NCBI GenBank assembly: GCA_023128035.1
Contig: JAGMES010000019.1
Location: 1-48,666 of the forward strand
From: Halanaerobiales bacterium
GTDB taxonomy: Bacteria; Bacillota_F; Halanaerobiia; DY22613
Reading direction: 5' to 3'
Length of the DNA: 48,666 nt
A program made the position numbers and the translations under genes. The notes beneath the pieces were generated by a model. That model did not search any database, was not told where the DNA came from, and saw nothing but the letters and a program-made list of their open reading frames with translations. Position 1 is the first letter of the stretch. Each line of letters starts with the position of its first letter. This document shows positions 33,869 through 43,932 of the stretch, piece by piece.

Positions 33869-33886
33869 AAATGCACCCTCGCATTA
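33869..33886. promoter_or_regulatory. Upstream activator site 2 (AAATGC-N6-GCATTA)
   Basis: A second copy of the palindrome, one mismatch from perfect symmetry, overlapping the regulator's stop codon, about 306 bp upstream of the hydC start. A further half-site, TTAATGC, occurs at 33847-33853. Confidence 0.6.
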
Positions 33887-36523
33887 AGAAAAATATTTCT
33901 TCATCTTACGCACCACCGTCGATTGATTAACTCCTAATTTTTCAGCCATCTCATAAGTAGATTTACAAGATTTTTTAACAAGTTGCAGAAGTTTTTTCTC
34001 CACTTCTGTAACTGCTTCCTCTAAAGGTATCACTTCATTGATCATTATGGTTGATCTACTTTTAGTCTTCAAATCTAAGTACTCCTTAATCTTTTCTGCA
34101 GATATTACTCTTTCTTCACTGGTAACAACTATCCTTTCCATTAGGTTTGCTAATTCTCGAATATTACCTGGCCAATGATATTGGATCAACAATTTTTCAG
34201 CATCAGAGCTACTTGTAATATTTTTCTCATATTTATGATTATTTTGGTTAAGCCAGTATTTGACTAATGGTAAGATATCCTCTTTACGAAAGCGCAGACC
34301 TGGAATAAAGATTGGCACAACGTTTAATCTATAATATAGGTCTTCTCGAAATTGTTTTTCCAGAATCATTTTCTTTAAATCCCGATTAGTAGCAACAATC
34401 AAACGAAAGTCAACTTTTATTTTTTCTACTCCTCCCAATCTGGTTATCCAATGCCCCTGCAATACCTGTAATAATTTTACCTGTAAGTTTAAAGGCATTT
34501 CCCCGATCTCATCCAGAAAAAGAGTTCCTTGATGAGCAAGTTCGATCAAACCTGGCTTTCCGTCTCGTTTCGCTCCACTGAATGCTCCAGTCTCATATCC
34601 AAATAGTTCAGATTCCAGAAGAGTTTCAGGGATGGCGCCACAGTTAATCTTAACAAAATTATTCTTGCGACCACTCTGCTCATGGATATATGAGGCGATC
34701 ACTTCTTTGCCTACTCCAGACTCCCCTGTGATCAAAACATTTGATGAAGTTCTAGCGATTTTACAAGCCAGTTTTAAGATTTTTTTCATTGCACTAGAAG
34801 TGTACACTATGTGGCCTGGCCCTTCCTGTAATTCTACCTGATCCCGTTTTCTGATATATTGACAGATCTTCTGGCCCTCTTTTGCTTGCATCTCTAATTC
34901 ATTCAATAAACAGATATCCCTAGTGTTAACCAATACCCTAAGAACATTGTTCTGTTCATCAAAAATTGGAGTAGCACTAGCCAAAATCTGATTACCATTC
35001 CAGGTATTTTGCACCAATGTAATACTCCTTCTCTCATGTAGAGCTAATGTTGATACTGCTGGATAGACAATTCGCTCTTTCTCCAGATCAAGAATTTTTT
35101 TTCCAACGATATCTTCAGCGGTGAGTCCTAGTATCTTTAAATAGGAATCATTTACCCGTTCAATCACCATCTCTTGATTAATTACAACCATTCCATCATA
35201 CGAAGAATTTATCAAAGTATCTAACTGCTTATTCAAATTTTGTACCTCTTTGATCTCCTGACGTTTTGTCGTCAATAGATAAGATAAGCACATCTCAACC
35301 TCTGCTATCCCCTGATAAACTGCAATAGCTTTCTCTTTACAAGAGGAGTAACCACAAGCACCACAATTTAAAAGATCATCATTAGTGAATTTGTTAGTAA
35401 GATTTAAAATTCTCCAGATATCTCTTTCAGTCGGTTGGGATAATGATTTGTAATCAGGGTGAAAATTGGCAGATAAATCTAAATTGCGGGATAGTTGATA
35501 TGAATAGGTTCCTATATTGGGAAAAACACAATCTTTTTGCTTAATATATAACTTAACTGCCTTCTCCTTTTTAAAATAACTTTCACGGGTTAAATCAACA
35601 CCATTTATACACCCATCACAATATAAAATATCAACAAACTTAGGCTGTATATCTCCTTTGACAAGACTATCAAATAATTCAAATACTTTTGCCGAACCTT
35701 CAACATTGATATACCCCTCAGAAAATAAATGATATTTATCTATAACACCATCCAACAAACCACCAGCTAACGGAATCTTTCGGGCGGCTTTAGTAATATA
35801 TAAAATTTGCTGGTCTTTTTCTAATTCTTTTTCTTCAAAAATCTTTTTTTTATGCTCCAGTTCTCCTAAATTTCTACCCGTCAATTCCTCCCCCAGTTCA
35901 ACTAATTCACTAAAAGTTAAAATAGCGTCAATGGTTCTCTCCCTCTCTACTTCTTTTTTCTTGGCCAGACACGGTCCGACTAACACCACTTTTGTTCCAG
36001 GAGGTTCACTCATGCTAATATATCGAGATAGTGCTACCATGGGAGATACTACCTGGGCCAGATTAGCTACCAGACTAGGATAATATTTCTCAATTAAATT
36101 TACGATAACCGGACAGGCAGAGCTAATTAACAGATCATTTTCTGTACTCTGCAGATTTTTTTTAATTTCCTCAATAACAAGTTGAGCCCCCCAAGCTACT
36201 TCATAGATCTTGGTAAAGCCCAAATCAGTCAAATATTCTATCCATTGAGAAAATTCTAACTCTGTATCAAAAGCCGGAAAACTAGGGGCCAGTCCTATAA
36301 CTACCCTCTCTTTCTGCTGCAAATACTCCTTAACCAAATCTTTATAGTCTAAAACTTTTTTAGCCTTTTGCGCACAAATACGAACACAGTTTCCACAATG
36401 AATGCAGCGTTCTTCTAAGACTTCAGCTTGGCCATTTGATACCCTCACAGCTTTTACTGGACAGTTACGCACACAGGCATAACATTCATGACAAGAATTT
36501 TTGATAGTTTCAATTAGTCCCAT
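33884..36523 (-). CDS. Sigma54 activator with ferredoxin and H-cluster-like sensory domains (putative H2/redox sensor)
   Basis: 879 residues. Order: two [4Fe-4S] (C11/14/17/21; C40/43/46/50); [FeFe]-hydrogenase-like domain (about 70-330) with SSACP (C137), GPCLAKKKE (C185) and YCDGCING (C302, C305); Fe-S domain (C387, C390, C395, C412); PAS (about 425-540); AAA+ sigma54 domain with GESGVGKE (600-607), GAFSGA (646-651) and FLDEIGE; TyrR/Fis-type HTH (STYEMAEKLGVNQSTVVRK) at the end. All four cluster-ligand Cys remain, but the proton-relay Cys of catalytic enzymes is Ala, as in sensory HydS proteins. I infer H2 or redox sensing that switches on hydCBA. GGGGGAGG stands before ATG 36523. Confidence 0.9.
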   Translation of the reverse strand: MGLIETIKNSCHECYACVRNCPVKAVRVSNGQAEVLEERCIHCGNCVRICAQKAKKVLDYKDLVKEYLQQKERVVIGLAPSFPAFDTELEFSQWIEYLTDLGFTKIYEVAWGAQLVIEEIKKNLQSTENDLLISSACPVIVNLIEKYYPSLVANLAQVVSPMVALSRYISMSEPPGTKVVLVGPCLAKKKEVERERTIDAILTFSELVELGEELTGRNLGELEHKKKIFEEKELEKDQQILYITKAARKIPLAGGLLDGVIDKYHLFSEGYINVEGSAKVFELFDSLVKGDIQPKFVDILYCDGCINGVDLTRESYFKKEKAVKLYIKQKDCVFPNIGTYSYQLSRNLDLSANFHPDYKSLSQPTERDIWRILNLTNKFTNDDLLNCGACGYSSCKEKAIAVYQGIAEVEMCLSYLLTTKRQEIKEVQNLNKQLDTLINSSYDGMVVINQEMVIERVNDSYLKILGLTAEDIVGKKILDLEKERIVYPAVSTLALHERRSITLVQNTWNGNQILASATPIFDEQNNVLRVLVNTRDICLLNELEMQAKEGQKICQYIRKRDQVELQEGPGHIVYTSSAMKKILKLACKIARTSSNVLITGESGVGKEVIASYIHEQSGRKNNFVKINCGAIPETLLESELFGYETGAFSGAKRDGKPGLIELAHQGTLFLDEIGEMPLNLQVKLLQVLQGHWITRLGGVEKIKVDFRLIVATNRDLKKMILEKQFREDLYYRLNVVPIFIPGLRFRKEDILPLVKYWLNQNNHKYEKNITSSSDAEKLLIQYHWPGNIRELANLMERIVVTSEERVISAEKIKEYLDLKTKSRSTIMINEVIPLEEAVTEVEKKLLQLVKKSCKSTYEMAEKLGVNQSTVVRKMKKYFS

Positions 36524-36972
36524 TAAACTTTCCTCCCCCTGATTAGACTACCGACAACTGAGGTCAGCCATCTGGTGTTTATACTAGTGTATGAGTTTTG
36601 GGGGGAGAAAATTAGTATATCTAGGAAAAGTTGAAGACTTCAAGAATAATCTTTTGACAAGACATCACCTCTATACACTCCATCATGGTAATACCTCACC
36701 ATAGCATATTACTTTATCTACATTAGCTTTGGGTGGGTTTTCAAACATCCTATTACTTTTGGTACTTCTTCGCGTTTAACTTCTCTTATAAAAAGTTAGA
36801 CCGTCTTTTCTAGCCAACTATCCTTATATATTTCATATTTAGCCAAAATTTTTATTTTTTTAAAAGGTATAAACGATATAATGTTGAGTATTCATATTGC
36901 AACTTAGAAATACAATTAATAATGGAGGTGTAAAACTACAATTTTATTCATGAAAAACAAGGAGGATTTGAG
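36524..36972. other. Intergenic region between the divergent regulator and RCC1 genes
   Basis: For the regulator a weak minus-strand promoter is possible (TTGAAG at 36643-36638, 18-base spacer, TATACT at 36619-36614). For the RCC1 gene, TATAAT lies at 36877-36882 without a good -35. A ribosome-like GGAGGTG at about 36924 is followed by no start codon nearby. No gene seen. Confidence 0.4.
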
Positions 36973-37694
36973 ATGTTAAAAAACAGATTAATATTATTCT
37001 ATTGTTATTTATGATTTGTTTTATAATAGGAAGGATTTCTGAAGCTACAGATTTAGTTAAACCTATGGTGGTTGCAGGAGGTTCTCATACGGTAGCATTA
37101 AAATCTGATGGAACCGTCTGGACTTATGGATCTAATTCTTCTGGTCAACTAGGGGATGATACCACTATTTGGAGAACAACACCAGTTCAGGTATCAAATC
37201 TTACTGATATCACTGTTATTGATGCTGGATTTCTTCATACTATAGCATTAAAATCAGATATGACCGTGCAAACTTGGGGAAATAATAACTATTGGCAATT
37301 GGGTGATCAAGTATTCGCTAATAAGACACAACCCGTACAAGTATTAAATTTAAATCTTGGGTCATATGTAGAAAATTCTATATCACCATTATCAGCGAGA
37401 TATTGCTACACTGTTGTTAAGAAAAAAGACAACACTTTATGGTCATATGGATTGAATGATAAAGGTCAGTTAGGTGATGGTACAACAATCCTTAAAGCAA
37501 CTCCTACTCAAGTCGATAATGGATCAATTTGGAAACAGTTATCTGCTTCTTACAAACATACAATTGCACTTAAAGAAGATGGTAGTTTATGGTCATGGGG
37601 ATGTAATTCATTTGGTCAGCTTGGTAATGGCACATACAGTAATAAATGTTATCCTATTTGTGTAATGTCAGCAGATGTTTTTTATATTTCATAA
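36973..37694 (+). pseudogene. Secreted RCC1-repeat protein with a frameshift in an A6 tract
   Basis: GGAGG lies 7 bases before ATG 36973, but that frame stops after 13 codons. One extra A in the A6 run (36978-36983) would give MLKKQINIILLLFMICFI, a perfect signal peptide, continuous with the RCC1 frame open from 37002. Four RCC1 blades follow (VAGGSHTVALKSDGTVWTYG, ALKSDMTVQTWGNNN, KKKDNTLWSYGLNDKGQLG, ALKEDGSLWSWGCNSFGQLG), fewer than a full seven-blade ring. It is either an inactivated gene, a phase-variable one that switches by slippage, or a sequencing error. Ligand unknown. Confidence 0.75.
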
Positions 37695-37813
37695 AATACC
37701 TATTTTGTGATTTATCTTTTAACTAACATTTCTAATTGAAACCGTAGTTCTAAGACCAACAATCATAATTATGGCAAGACTTTCACAAATATCTTTGAAT
37801 AACATCTGCTAAG

Positions 37814-38680
37814 TCATAACTCAATCTTTTTCAAATCCATCTCTTGTAGCAACATTCCTAACAGTATTAAAGTAGCTCCAAAAGCTCCTTTTGTACTTAA
37901 CACTTCTCCAAGAATAATATAACTAAATATTCCCGCAAATACAGGCTCTGCAGTATATATTAAAGCAGTATGTGTTGGACTGGTATATTTTTGAGCGACA
38001 TTTTGGACAATATAAGCCCCTGAAGTACATACCACGCTTAATATGGCAATATTAATCCATACCTGATTATTAGTAGGTATAGTAGGAGATTCTATAGCAA
38101 ATGATATTAACAAACTAAATAATCCAACAACTCCCAACTGTATCACTGCAAACGGTATCGATTTTACCTCTACTGTAAACTTACCCACAAGTATTATATA
38201 AATAGCAAATATTATAGCACAGAAAAACGTGTATATATCACCAATATTTATCGCAGAAATACTTTTATTCAAAGTTAACATTCCTAACCCTATAAAGGCC
38301 AAAATCACACTTATGATAGTTTTTTTATTAGGAATATTTTTCATTAGCAAAGAAGAAAAGATTGGAACTAAAACTACACTAAAACCGGTAATAAACCCTG
38401 ATTTAGAAGCTGATGTGTAAACTAATCCCATTGTTTGAAAAGCAAAACTTCCAAATAGAATAACCCCTAGAATTATTCCATATATCAAAGTCTTTTTATC
38501 TATTTGCGCCATTTCTTTTATGAAAATAATAGATGATAAAATAAACGCTATAAAAAATCTGATAGCTAAAAAATTAAAGGTAGGTATTTCTTTCAATGAA
38601 CTTTTTGTTAATATAAAAGATGCTCCCCACCCTATTGTTACAAGTAATAACGCCAGATCTGCCTTCAATTGTCTTGACAT
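37814..38680 (-). CDS. EamA/DMT-family transporter
   Basis: 288 residues from ATG 38680, 6 bases after AAGGGGGT; an earlier ATG lacks a ribosome site. Ten hydrophobic segments in two EamA repeats (LVTIGWGASFILTKSSLK; IYTAEPVFAGIFSYIILGE, the family end motif). Likely an exporter of amino acids or other metabolites. The PucR-type regulator next to it may control it. Confidence 0.87.
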   Translation of the reverse strand: MSRQLKADLALLLVTIGWGASFILTKSSLKEIPTFNFLAIRFFIAFILSSIIFIKEMAQIDKKTLIYGIILGVILFGSFAFQTMGLVYTSASKSGFITGFSVVLVPIFSSLLMKNIPNKKTIISVILAFIGLGMLTLNKSISAINIGDIYTFFCAIIFAIYIILVGKFTVEVKSIPFAVIQLGVVGLFSLLISFAIESPTIPTNNQVWINIAILSVVCTSGAYIVQNVAQKYTSPTHTALIYTAEPVFAGIFSYIILGEVLSTKGAFGATLILLGMLLQEMDLKKIEL

Positions 38681-38789
38681 ATTAAACCCCCTTGATAAAT
38701 GTATCAATCTACTCTAATATATATACTCCATTTATTTGTTCTCTGCCTTTGTAAGATGTTAAATTATCAGGAGGGTTCTTTTGTATTTT

Positions 38790-39947
38790 TTACAATGATA
38801 TATCCATGAGATTATGTATCCTAATAGCAATTGCAAGTTCCTCATAAAAATGCTCAATATCATAATCTTTGCTCAATATCTTATATATCTTATCAATTCT
38901 ATATCTTGTAGTATTGCTATGTTGAAATAACTCTTCTGCAGTAGCTTTGATATCGCCATTGTTTTCAATATATATCATTGCTGTTTTTAATAACTCTGTA
39001 TCATTCTTTCTATCATAAATTAGTAACGGTGTTATCATTTCATCATAATATTTTTGAATCCAGGGATTATCAATAAGAGGTAACAATATCTTATTAGTTC
39101 CAATTTTATCGAAAAATGAAATATCTTTTTTATATGTCATGGAATATTTGAAAGCATACATACTTTCCTTAATAGAAAAATTTAATTCCTCTAATTTCTC
39201 ATGGAAACCGCTTATTCCCATGATATAATGTTTAGGACTAAAACCTAACATTTCTAATCTTCGTAAAATATTTTTTGTAACTTCATTTAGATCAATATTT
39301 TCATATGTATCAATAATTAAATATCCATCTTTGTATGGAATGATTTTGCAAAATTTATCAAACAATTTATCGTTTTCTTTCTTTATAGAAAATCCTGTGG
39401 TTATAGTTTCGTCACCATCTTTTCTCTTACAAAAAACTACTATATGCTTTTCTCTAAAATCTCTATTAATTTCATACGCGATTTTTTTAATGATCACATT
39501 GTTTATATTACTGTATAAAATATTATCTATTTTTAATTCTAAAATTTTACTTTCTTCTTTTTCACTGATAGCATCCAAAATACTTGTAATAACATCTTCG
39601 AAATATACTTCGCTAAATATCATAATAGGAAATGATTTACTATTGGCAAGCTCAATAACATCATCAGGCAATTTATCAAAATAGATATTTTTTATTGCTA
39701 AACCACTTACACCTACCAAAATCAATTTTTCTACTATTTCGTACAGTTCTTCAACCTTATCTTTAATAATAAGCAATGTGCTTATTACAAACTCACCTTC
39801 AACAAAATTTTCTTCTATCATCTCCTTCGTTTCATAATCTAAAATTCCAACCTTTTTTATCTTATTGCAATCCCCTGTTCTACCAGCTATAACTTTGAAA
39901 TCTTTAAGTTTTTCTAATCTCAGAACCTCTTTTAAAGTGATAGTCAT
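38790..39947 (-). CDS. PucR-family transcriptional regulator
   Basis: 385 residues. The N-terminal PucR/PurC-like domain (1-120) starts MTITLKEVLRLEKLKDFKVIAG. The C-terminal PucR HTH block (about 325-385) reads MIYIENNGDIKATAEELF, then HSNTTRYRIDKIYKIL. Such proteins control purine, amino-acid or polyamine use. GGAGG lies 8 bases before ATG 39947. It is transcribed toward the DMT gene, 109 bases apart, and probably regulates it. Confidence 0.88.
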   Translation of the reverse strand: MTITLKEVLRLEKLKDFKVIAGRTGDCNKIKKVGILDYETKEMIEENFVEGEFVISTLLIIKDKVEELYEIVEKLILVGVSGLAIKNIYFDKLPDDVIELANSKSFPIMIFSEVYFEDVITSILDAISEKEESKILELKIDNILYSNINNVIIKKIAYEINRDFREKHIVVFCKRKDGDETITTGFSIKKENDKLFDKFCKIIPYKDGYLIIDTYENIDLNEVTKNILRRLEMLGFSPKHYIMGISGFHEKLEELNFSIKESMYAFKYSMTYKKDISFFDKIGTNKILLPLIDNPWIQKYYDEMITPLLIYDRKNDTELLKTAMIYIENNGDIKATAEELFQHSNTTRYRIDKIYKILSKDYDIEHFYEELAIAIRIHNLMDISL

Positions 39948-40036
39948 TAAAAATTCCTCCTACACTCAATTTTACTAGCTAATCTTAATCCTAATTCTAA
40001 TTTAATTATAGCCTAAGTAATAACGACTATACACAT

Positions 40037-40187
40037 TAAAATCGAAATAATAACAAAGTTATTATTTCTTAAGTTTAACGACTTCAGAAGAAACTTTGAA
40101 CTCCCACTGAAGTTTCAAATTTATTGCAAGACTTCTACCCCCACCTATAGAGAAGGGGGACTTGCCATCTTCCAATTTTGAGGTAAC
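40037..40187 (+). repeat. Structured intergenic repeat, copy D (degenerate right arm)
   Basis: The hairpin GAAATAATAAC-AAA-GTTATTATTTC (40044-40068) is perfect, followed by TTTAACGACTTCAGAAG, internal CCCACTGAAGTTTC and CCCCCACCTATAGAGAAGGG. The right arm (CATCTTCCAATTTTGAGG) has lost most of its pairing, so this copy is decaying. It lies between PucR and GH65 genes. Confidence 0.75.
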
Positions 40188-40201
40188 AAATCCCCAAATA
40201 T

Positions 40202-40227
40202 AAAAACCTCCACTATGGAAGGTTTTT
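40202..40227 (-). terminator. Terminator overlapping the GH65 stop codon
   Basis: AAAAACCTCC pairs imperfectly with GGAAGGTTTTT; a U-run follows on the minus strand. The TAG stop (40213-40215) lies in the loop. Confidence 0.7.
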
Positions 40228-42516
40228 ATAATTTACTTCTTCTTCAGAATGCAATACAAATTTTTCTCTTCTAACCATAATCTCAAGAGCTTTCTCTACT
40301 TTACTTAGAGGCTTAATCTTAATATCATTATGATTAACCATAATATCCAGTTGAACACCATGATAATTAATCTTAAAACTTAGACTATTCCATTGTTCAG
40401 GCAATTTTGGATTAATTGTGAGCATACCATCTACTATTCTCAGACCACCAAATCCATGAACAACCGCCTGCCAGATTCCACCCTGAGCCGCTGCATGTAG
40501 ACCATGGTCACTATTGCCCATATTATTACTAAAGTCAATATTTGCAGCTTTAGAAAAATATTCATAAGCTTCTTTGGTTAAATCTATTTCTGCCGCAAAT
40601 GCAGAGTGAATCGCAGCACTTAATGAAGAATCATGCATTGTTTTTGGTTCATAGAAATCCCAATTAGTCTTTTTAATTTCTTTACTATATTTATCAAATA
40701 GTAAATATAAGAGCATGACGACATCAGCCTGTTTTAAGACCTGTGATTTAGTTACTTCTTCCCAGCCTATATATCCTACTAAACCTCCCTTTAAGTTGCG
40801 ATAATATAAGACATCAATCTCTTTTTGATCTAAGAAGTTATCAAATTGAATTAATAGACCATCTTCTCTTTGATTTAATTTAATTTTATCAGCAATTTCT
40901 AACCATTTATCAAATTCTTCATCTAAAAGGTTCAGTTTCTCTTGAAGTTGGTCATATTTATTCCATTCTTTAAGCTGTTCTCTTAATTGAGCAGCTTTTA
41001 TTAATTGATATTGAACTAATCTGTTAGTATAATAATTATTATTTACAAATTCACTATACTCATCAGGGCCAATCACCCCCCTAATCTCAAAGCAATCCCC
41101 CACAGCATTATACTCCACTCTGCTGGCCCAATATCTTGAAGTCAAGAATAGAATCTCAGCCCCATAATCAACCAAAAAATCACGATCTTTTGTAATACTA
41201 TAATAGTTCAAAATAGCATAAACAACATCAGTAGTAATATGCTGTTCAGTCTCACCACACCAGATTCTTGTAGGTTTTCTAGTCTTTAAATCTAAGGCAC
41301 CCCATTTAGGTGTAGTTTCTTCACCAGAATCTGTACTTTCCCAAGCATACATTGCCCCCTGATAACCATTATCTTTTGCCTTCTTCATAGCTCCTGGGAG
41401 AGTGTTGTATCTATACTTCAAAAGATTTTTCCCCACTTCAGGCAAACTATAGACAAAGAATGGGAGAATAAAAATCTCAGTATCCCAGAAAACATGTCCC
41501 TTATAACCTTCACCTGACAATCCTTTAGCAGCTACACTTACTCTAGGATCAGTAAAAGATGCCATCTGAATCAGATGATAAATTGCAAACCGAATAGCAA
41601 GCTGATCAAACTCATTGCCATCGATCTTTACATCAACTTTTTCCCAGAGTTCTGCCCACTGATTGGTGTGTGCACAAAGATGTCTTTGAAAATCGACTTC
41701 ATATGCTCTTTCAGCTTCTTTAAAAACATAAGCTTTGATTTCTTCTTTTAAATCCTTTGAATTTACGTTCTTAAATTCATCATCTCTTGAAGTATAAATG
41801 GTAACAAGTTTTTCAACTCTGATAGTCTTTCCATTTTCACCATGAAATTCTGCTTTATAATTTATCTTCCTTGACCCAGAGAACATCAAGTCATTTTTAA
41901 CTTCACCACTTAATTTATGAGTAGCAGCAAAACAGAGTAAATGTCCTGATTCAAAAGTTTCTTCTAAAAGGTAGACTCCATTTTCATTAAAAGCACACTC
42001 TTCTAATGACACAAAATGCTGTGTTCCACTATTCGTTATTTGCCCATTAAGTCCTGAGACAACTTTTATCTCACCATCATAATTTTCAGGAGTAATCTCT
42101 AACGTAATTCCCATAAGATGTTGATTCTTAATAGAAACAAATCTGATAAATTTTAATCGGGTTATCTTTCCCTTAGTATCTTCCCATCTTACAACACGGG
42201 TCAGAACACTCTTTTTTAAATCAAGAGTACGTTGATAATCAAGTATATTTCCTCTTAATAAGTCAAATCTTTCTCCATTCAGCTCTATTTCCATCTCCAA
42301 CCAATCAGGACAATTAGGAATCTCTGTTACCTGATTTCTTGTCTGATCAAAAATACCTGCTATAAAATTTCCAGGAGTACGGTTTAAATAATTTTCCTCA
42401 AATGCACCTCTTACTCCCAGGTATCCATTTCCTAAAGTAAATATTGTTTCATAATATCCCATCTCTGCTGGGTTAAATTTTTCTTCTATTATGCTCCACT
42501 TAGTATGATTTTTCAT
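40213..42516 (-). CDS. Glycoside hydrolase family 65 phosphorylase (kojibiose/maltose/trehalose-type)
   Basis: 767 residues, full GH65 length. N-terminal beta-sandwich opens GYYETIFTLGNGYLGVRG. The (alpha/alpha)6 barrel has HVFWDTEIFI (341-350), the acid catalyst E486 in GVIGPDEYSEF, and KQADVVML near the phosphate site. It splits an alpha-glucoside with phosphate to beta-glucose-1-phosphate plus sugar, in the cytoplasm. Which linkage is not settled by sequence. No beta-phosphoglucomutase is present nearby. It is last in the LacI-controlled importer operon. Confidence 0.9.
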   Translation of the reverse strand: MKNHTKWSIIEEKFNPAEMGYYETIFTLGNGYLGVRGAFEENYLNRTPGNFIAGIFDQTRNQVTEIPNCPDWLEMEIELNGERFDLLRGNILDYQRTLDLKKSVLTRVVRWEDTKGKITRLKFIRFVSIKNQHLMGITLEITPENYDGEIKVVSGLNGQITNSGTQHFVSLEECAFNENGVYLLEETFESGHLLCFAATHKLSGEVKNDLMFSGSRKINYKAEFHGENGKTIRVEKLVTIYTSRDDEFKNVNSKDLKEEIKAYVFKEAERAYEVDFQRHLCAHTNQWAELWEKVDVKIDGNEFDQLAIRFAIYHLIQMASFTDPRVSVAAKGLSGEGYKGHVFWDTEIFILPFFVYSLPEVGKNLLKYRYNTLPGAMKKAKDNGYQGAMYAWESTDSGEETTPKWGALDLKTRKPTRIWCGETEQHITTDVVYAILNYYSITKDRDFLVDYGAEILFLTSRYWASRVEYNAVGDCFEIRGVIGPDEYSEFVNNNYYTNRLVQYQLIKAAQLREQLKEWNKYDQLQEKLNLLDEEFDKWLEIADKIKLNQREDGLLIQFDNFLDQKEIDVLYYRNLKGGLVGYIGWEEVTKSQVLKQADVVMLLYLLFDKYSKEIKKTNWDFYEPKTMHDSSLSAAIHSAFAAEIDLTKEAYEYFSKAANIDFSNNMGNSDHGLHAAAQGGIWQAVVHGFGGLRIVDGMLTINPKLPEQWNSLSFKINYHGVQLDIMVNHNDIKIKPLSKVEKALEIMVRREKFVLHSEEEVNYKNLP

Positions 42517-42555
42517 TTAGTTCACATCCTTCTTCTTAATAACAATTGCAGTTAA

Positions 42556-43917
42556 TTACCCTTTGTTACCTGTAAAGCTAATACCTTCGACGAAATATTT
42601 CTGGAAAACAATAAATAAAATAACTATTGGTAATGCTGAGATAAACGCTCCTGCTAAAATTGGCCCCCAATCAAATGCAATACCATAAGTTCTTCTGAAA
42701 CTCAAAAGACCTATAGTTAATGGAAATTTGTCTTGTGGTGATGTAATCACTACCAAAGGCCAAAAAAACTCATTCCAGACTCCCTGAAAAGTAAAAATAG
42801 TCAATGCTCCTAAAGCTGGTTTCGCAAGAGGAAGTATTATTCTAAAGAAGATTTGGTATGTACTCGCCCCATCAATTCTTGCTGATTCCTCTAAACTGCG
42901 TGGCAGACTTTCAAAAAACTGCTTCATGATAAAGACTGCACTTGCACCAACCATTCCTGAAATGATTAGACCAGAAAATGTATTCAATAGACTATCTATA
43001 CCGAAAAGTTTTGATATCCCAAAAACACCATCTCTTAAAACCAGATAGTTAGAAATAAAGGTTACCTATCCGGGGATCATCATCGAAAATAACATAAAAA
43101 CAAAGATAAAATTCTTACCCTTAAAATTAAGTCTCGCCAGAGCATAACCTGCCATTGATGCAAATAAAAGTGTTGTGAAAACTCTTACAACTGATAGAAA
43201 GATTGAGTTTCCAATCCAGCATAAAAATAGTCTCTTACCTGTGCTTCTACTATAATTGTCATTAAAGACTCTGTGGTAATTATTAAAGATATATGGGATA
43301 ACTCCAGAAGTTATATTATCCCAGCTTTGAACTCTACCCAATCTTTCGATTCGATTTGGTTCAATAGTAGCACTTACAAAATTTTGTTTGAATGGTACAG
43401 TAAGATCAATTGGTAGTCTATTTATCTCAACATCACCTATATGATAAATGGTAAATTCATAAGTTACTCTAATCGAACCATCTTCCAATTTAACTCGATT
43501 TTTTTCAGTTACTTCACTAACTTTAGAATAATCTGCAGCGAAATATTTTGTTCTCAGACTTACTGCTGCACTACCTGAAAGTCTTTTTGGTATTTTAACT
43601 TCAGGTGGAACAGGTTCTTTACCTTTAGAAACTTCGTAAGTAATTTCAAATGGGATTGTGCTTCCAGGAGCAAAAGTTCCGAAAAATCCTCCACCTCCAC
43701 CTAATTTTCCAAGTTTATAAATACTGACCCAGTTAGAAAACTTAAGCTGATTAATTTTCAAGCTAGGTGGCCATTCTGTTGGATCATCTTTTAAACTTGA
43801 TAAAAAGCCAAATAAAAAAGGTCCGATAAAAATAATCGAAAATAGGAGAAGCAAAAGATAGATTGCCCCAACGTTAGCCCATCTTCTTCTTTTTAAAGAC
43901 ATTAAATCTTCTTTCAT
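42556..43917 (-). pseudogene. MalG-type ABC permease with a large insert, interrupted by an in-frame TAG
   Basis: Residues 1-283 end at TAG (43066-43068) within FVFMLFSMMIPG; the same frame stays open as VTFISNYLVLRDG to the natural end at 42556, giving 453 residues if read as Gln (CAG to TAG). MIPGQ-V is the normal family sequence. The coupling loop ESARIDGASTYQIFFRIILPL is in the second part. Between helix 1 and 2 lies an insert of about 150 residues, probably an outward beta domain, not usual for MalG-type proteins. The importer is presumably disabled unless the stop is read through. Confidence 0.85.
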
Positions 43918-43932
43918 CTTTCTTCTCCTCCT

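Noticed and set aside
38229..38420. Plus-strand frames within the DMT transporter and other long genes
   Set aside because: They are mirror frames of well-supported genes and have no ribosome sites.
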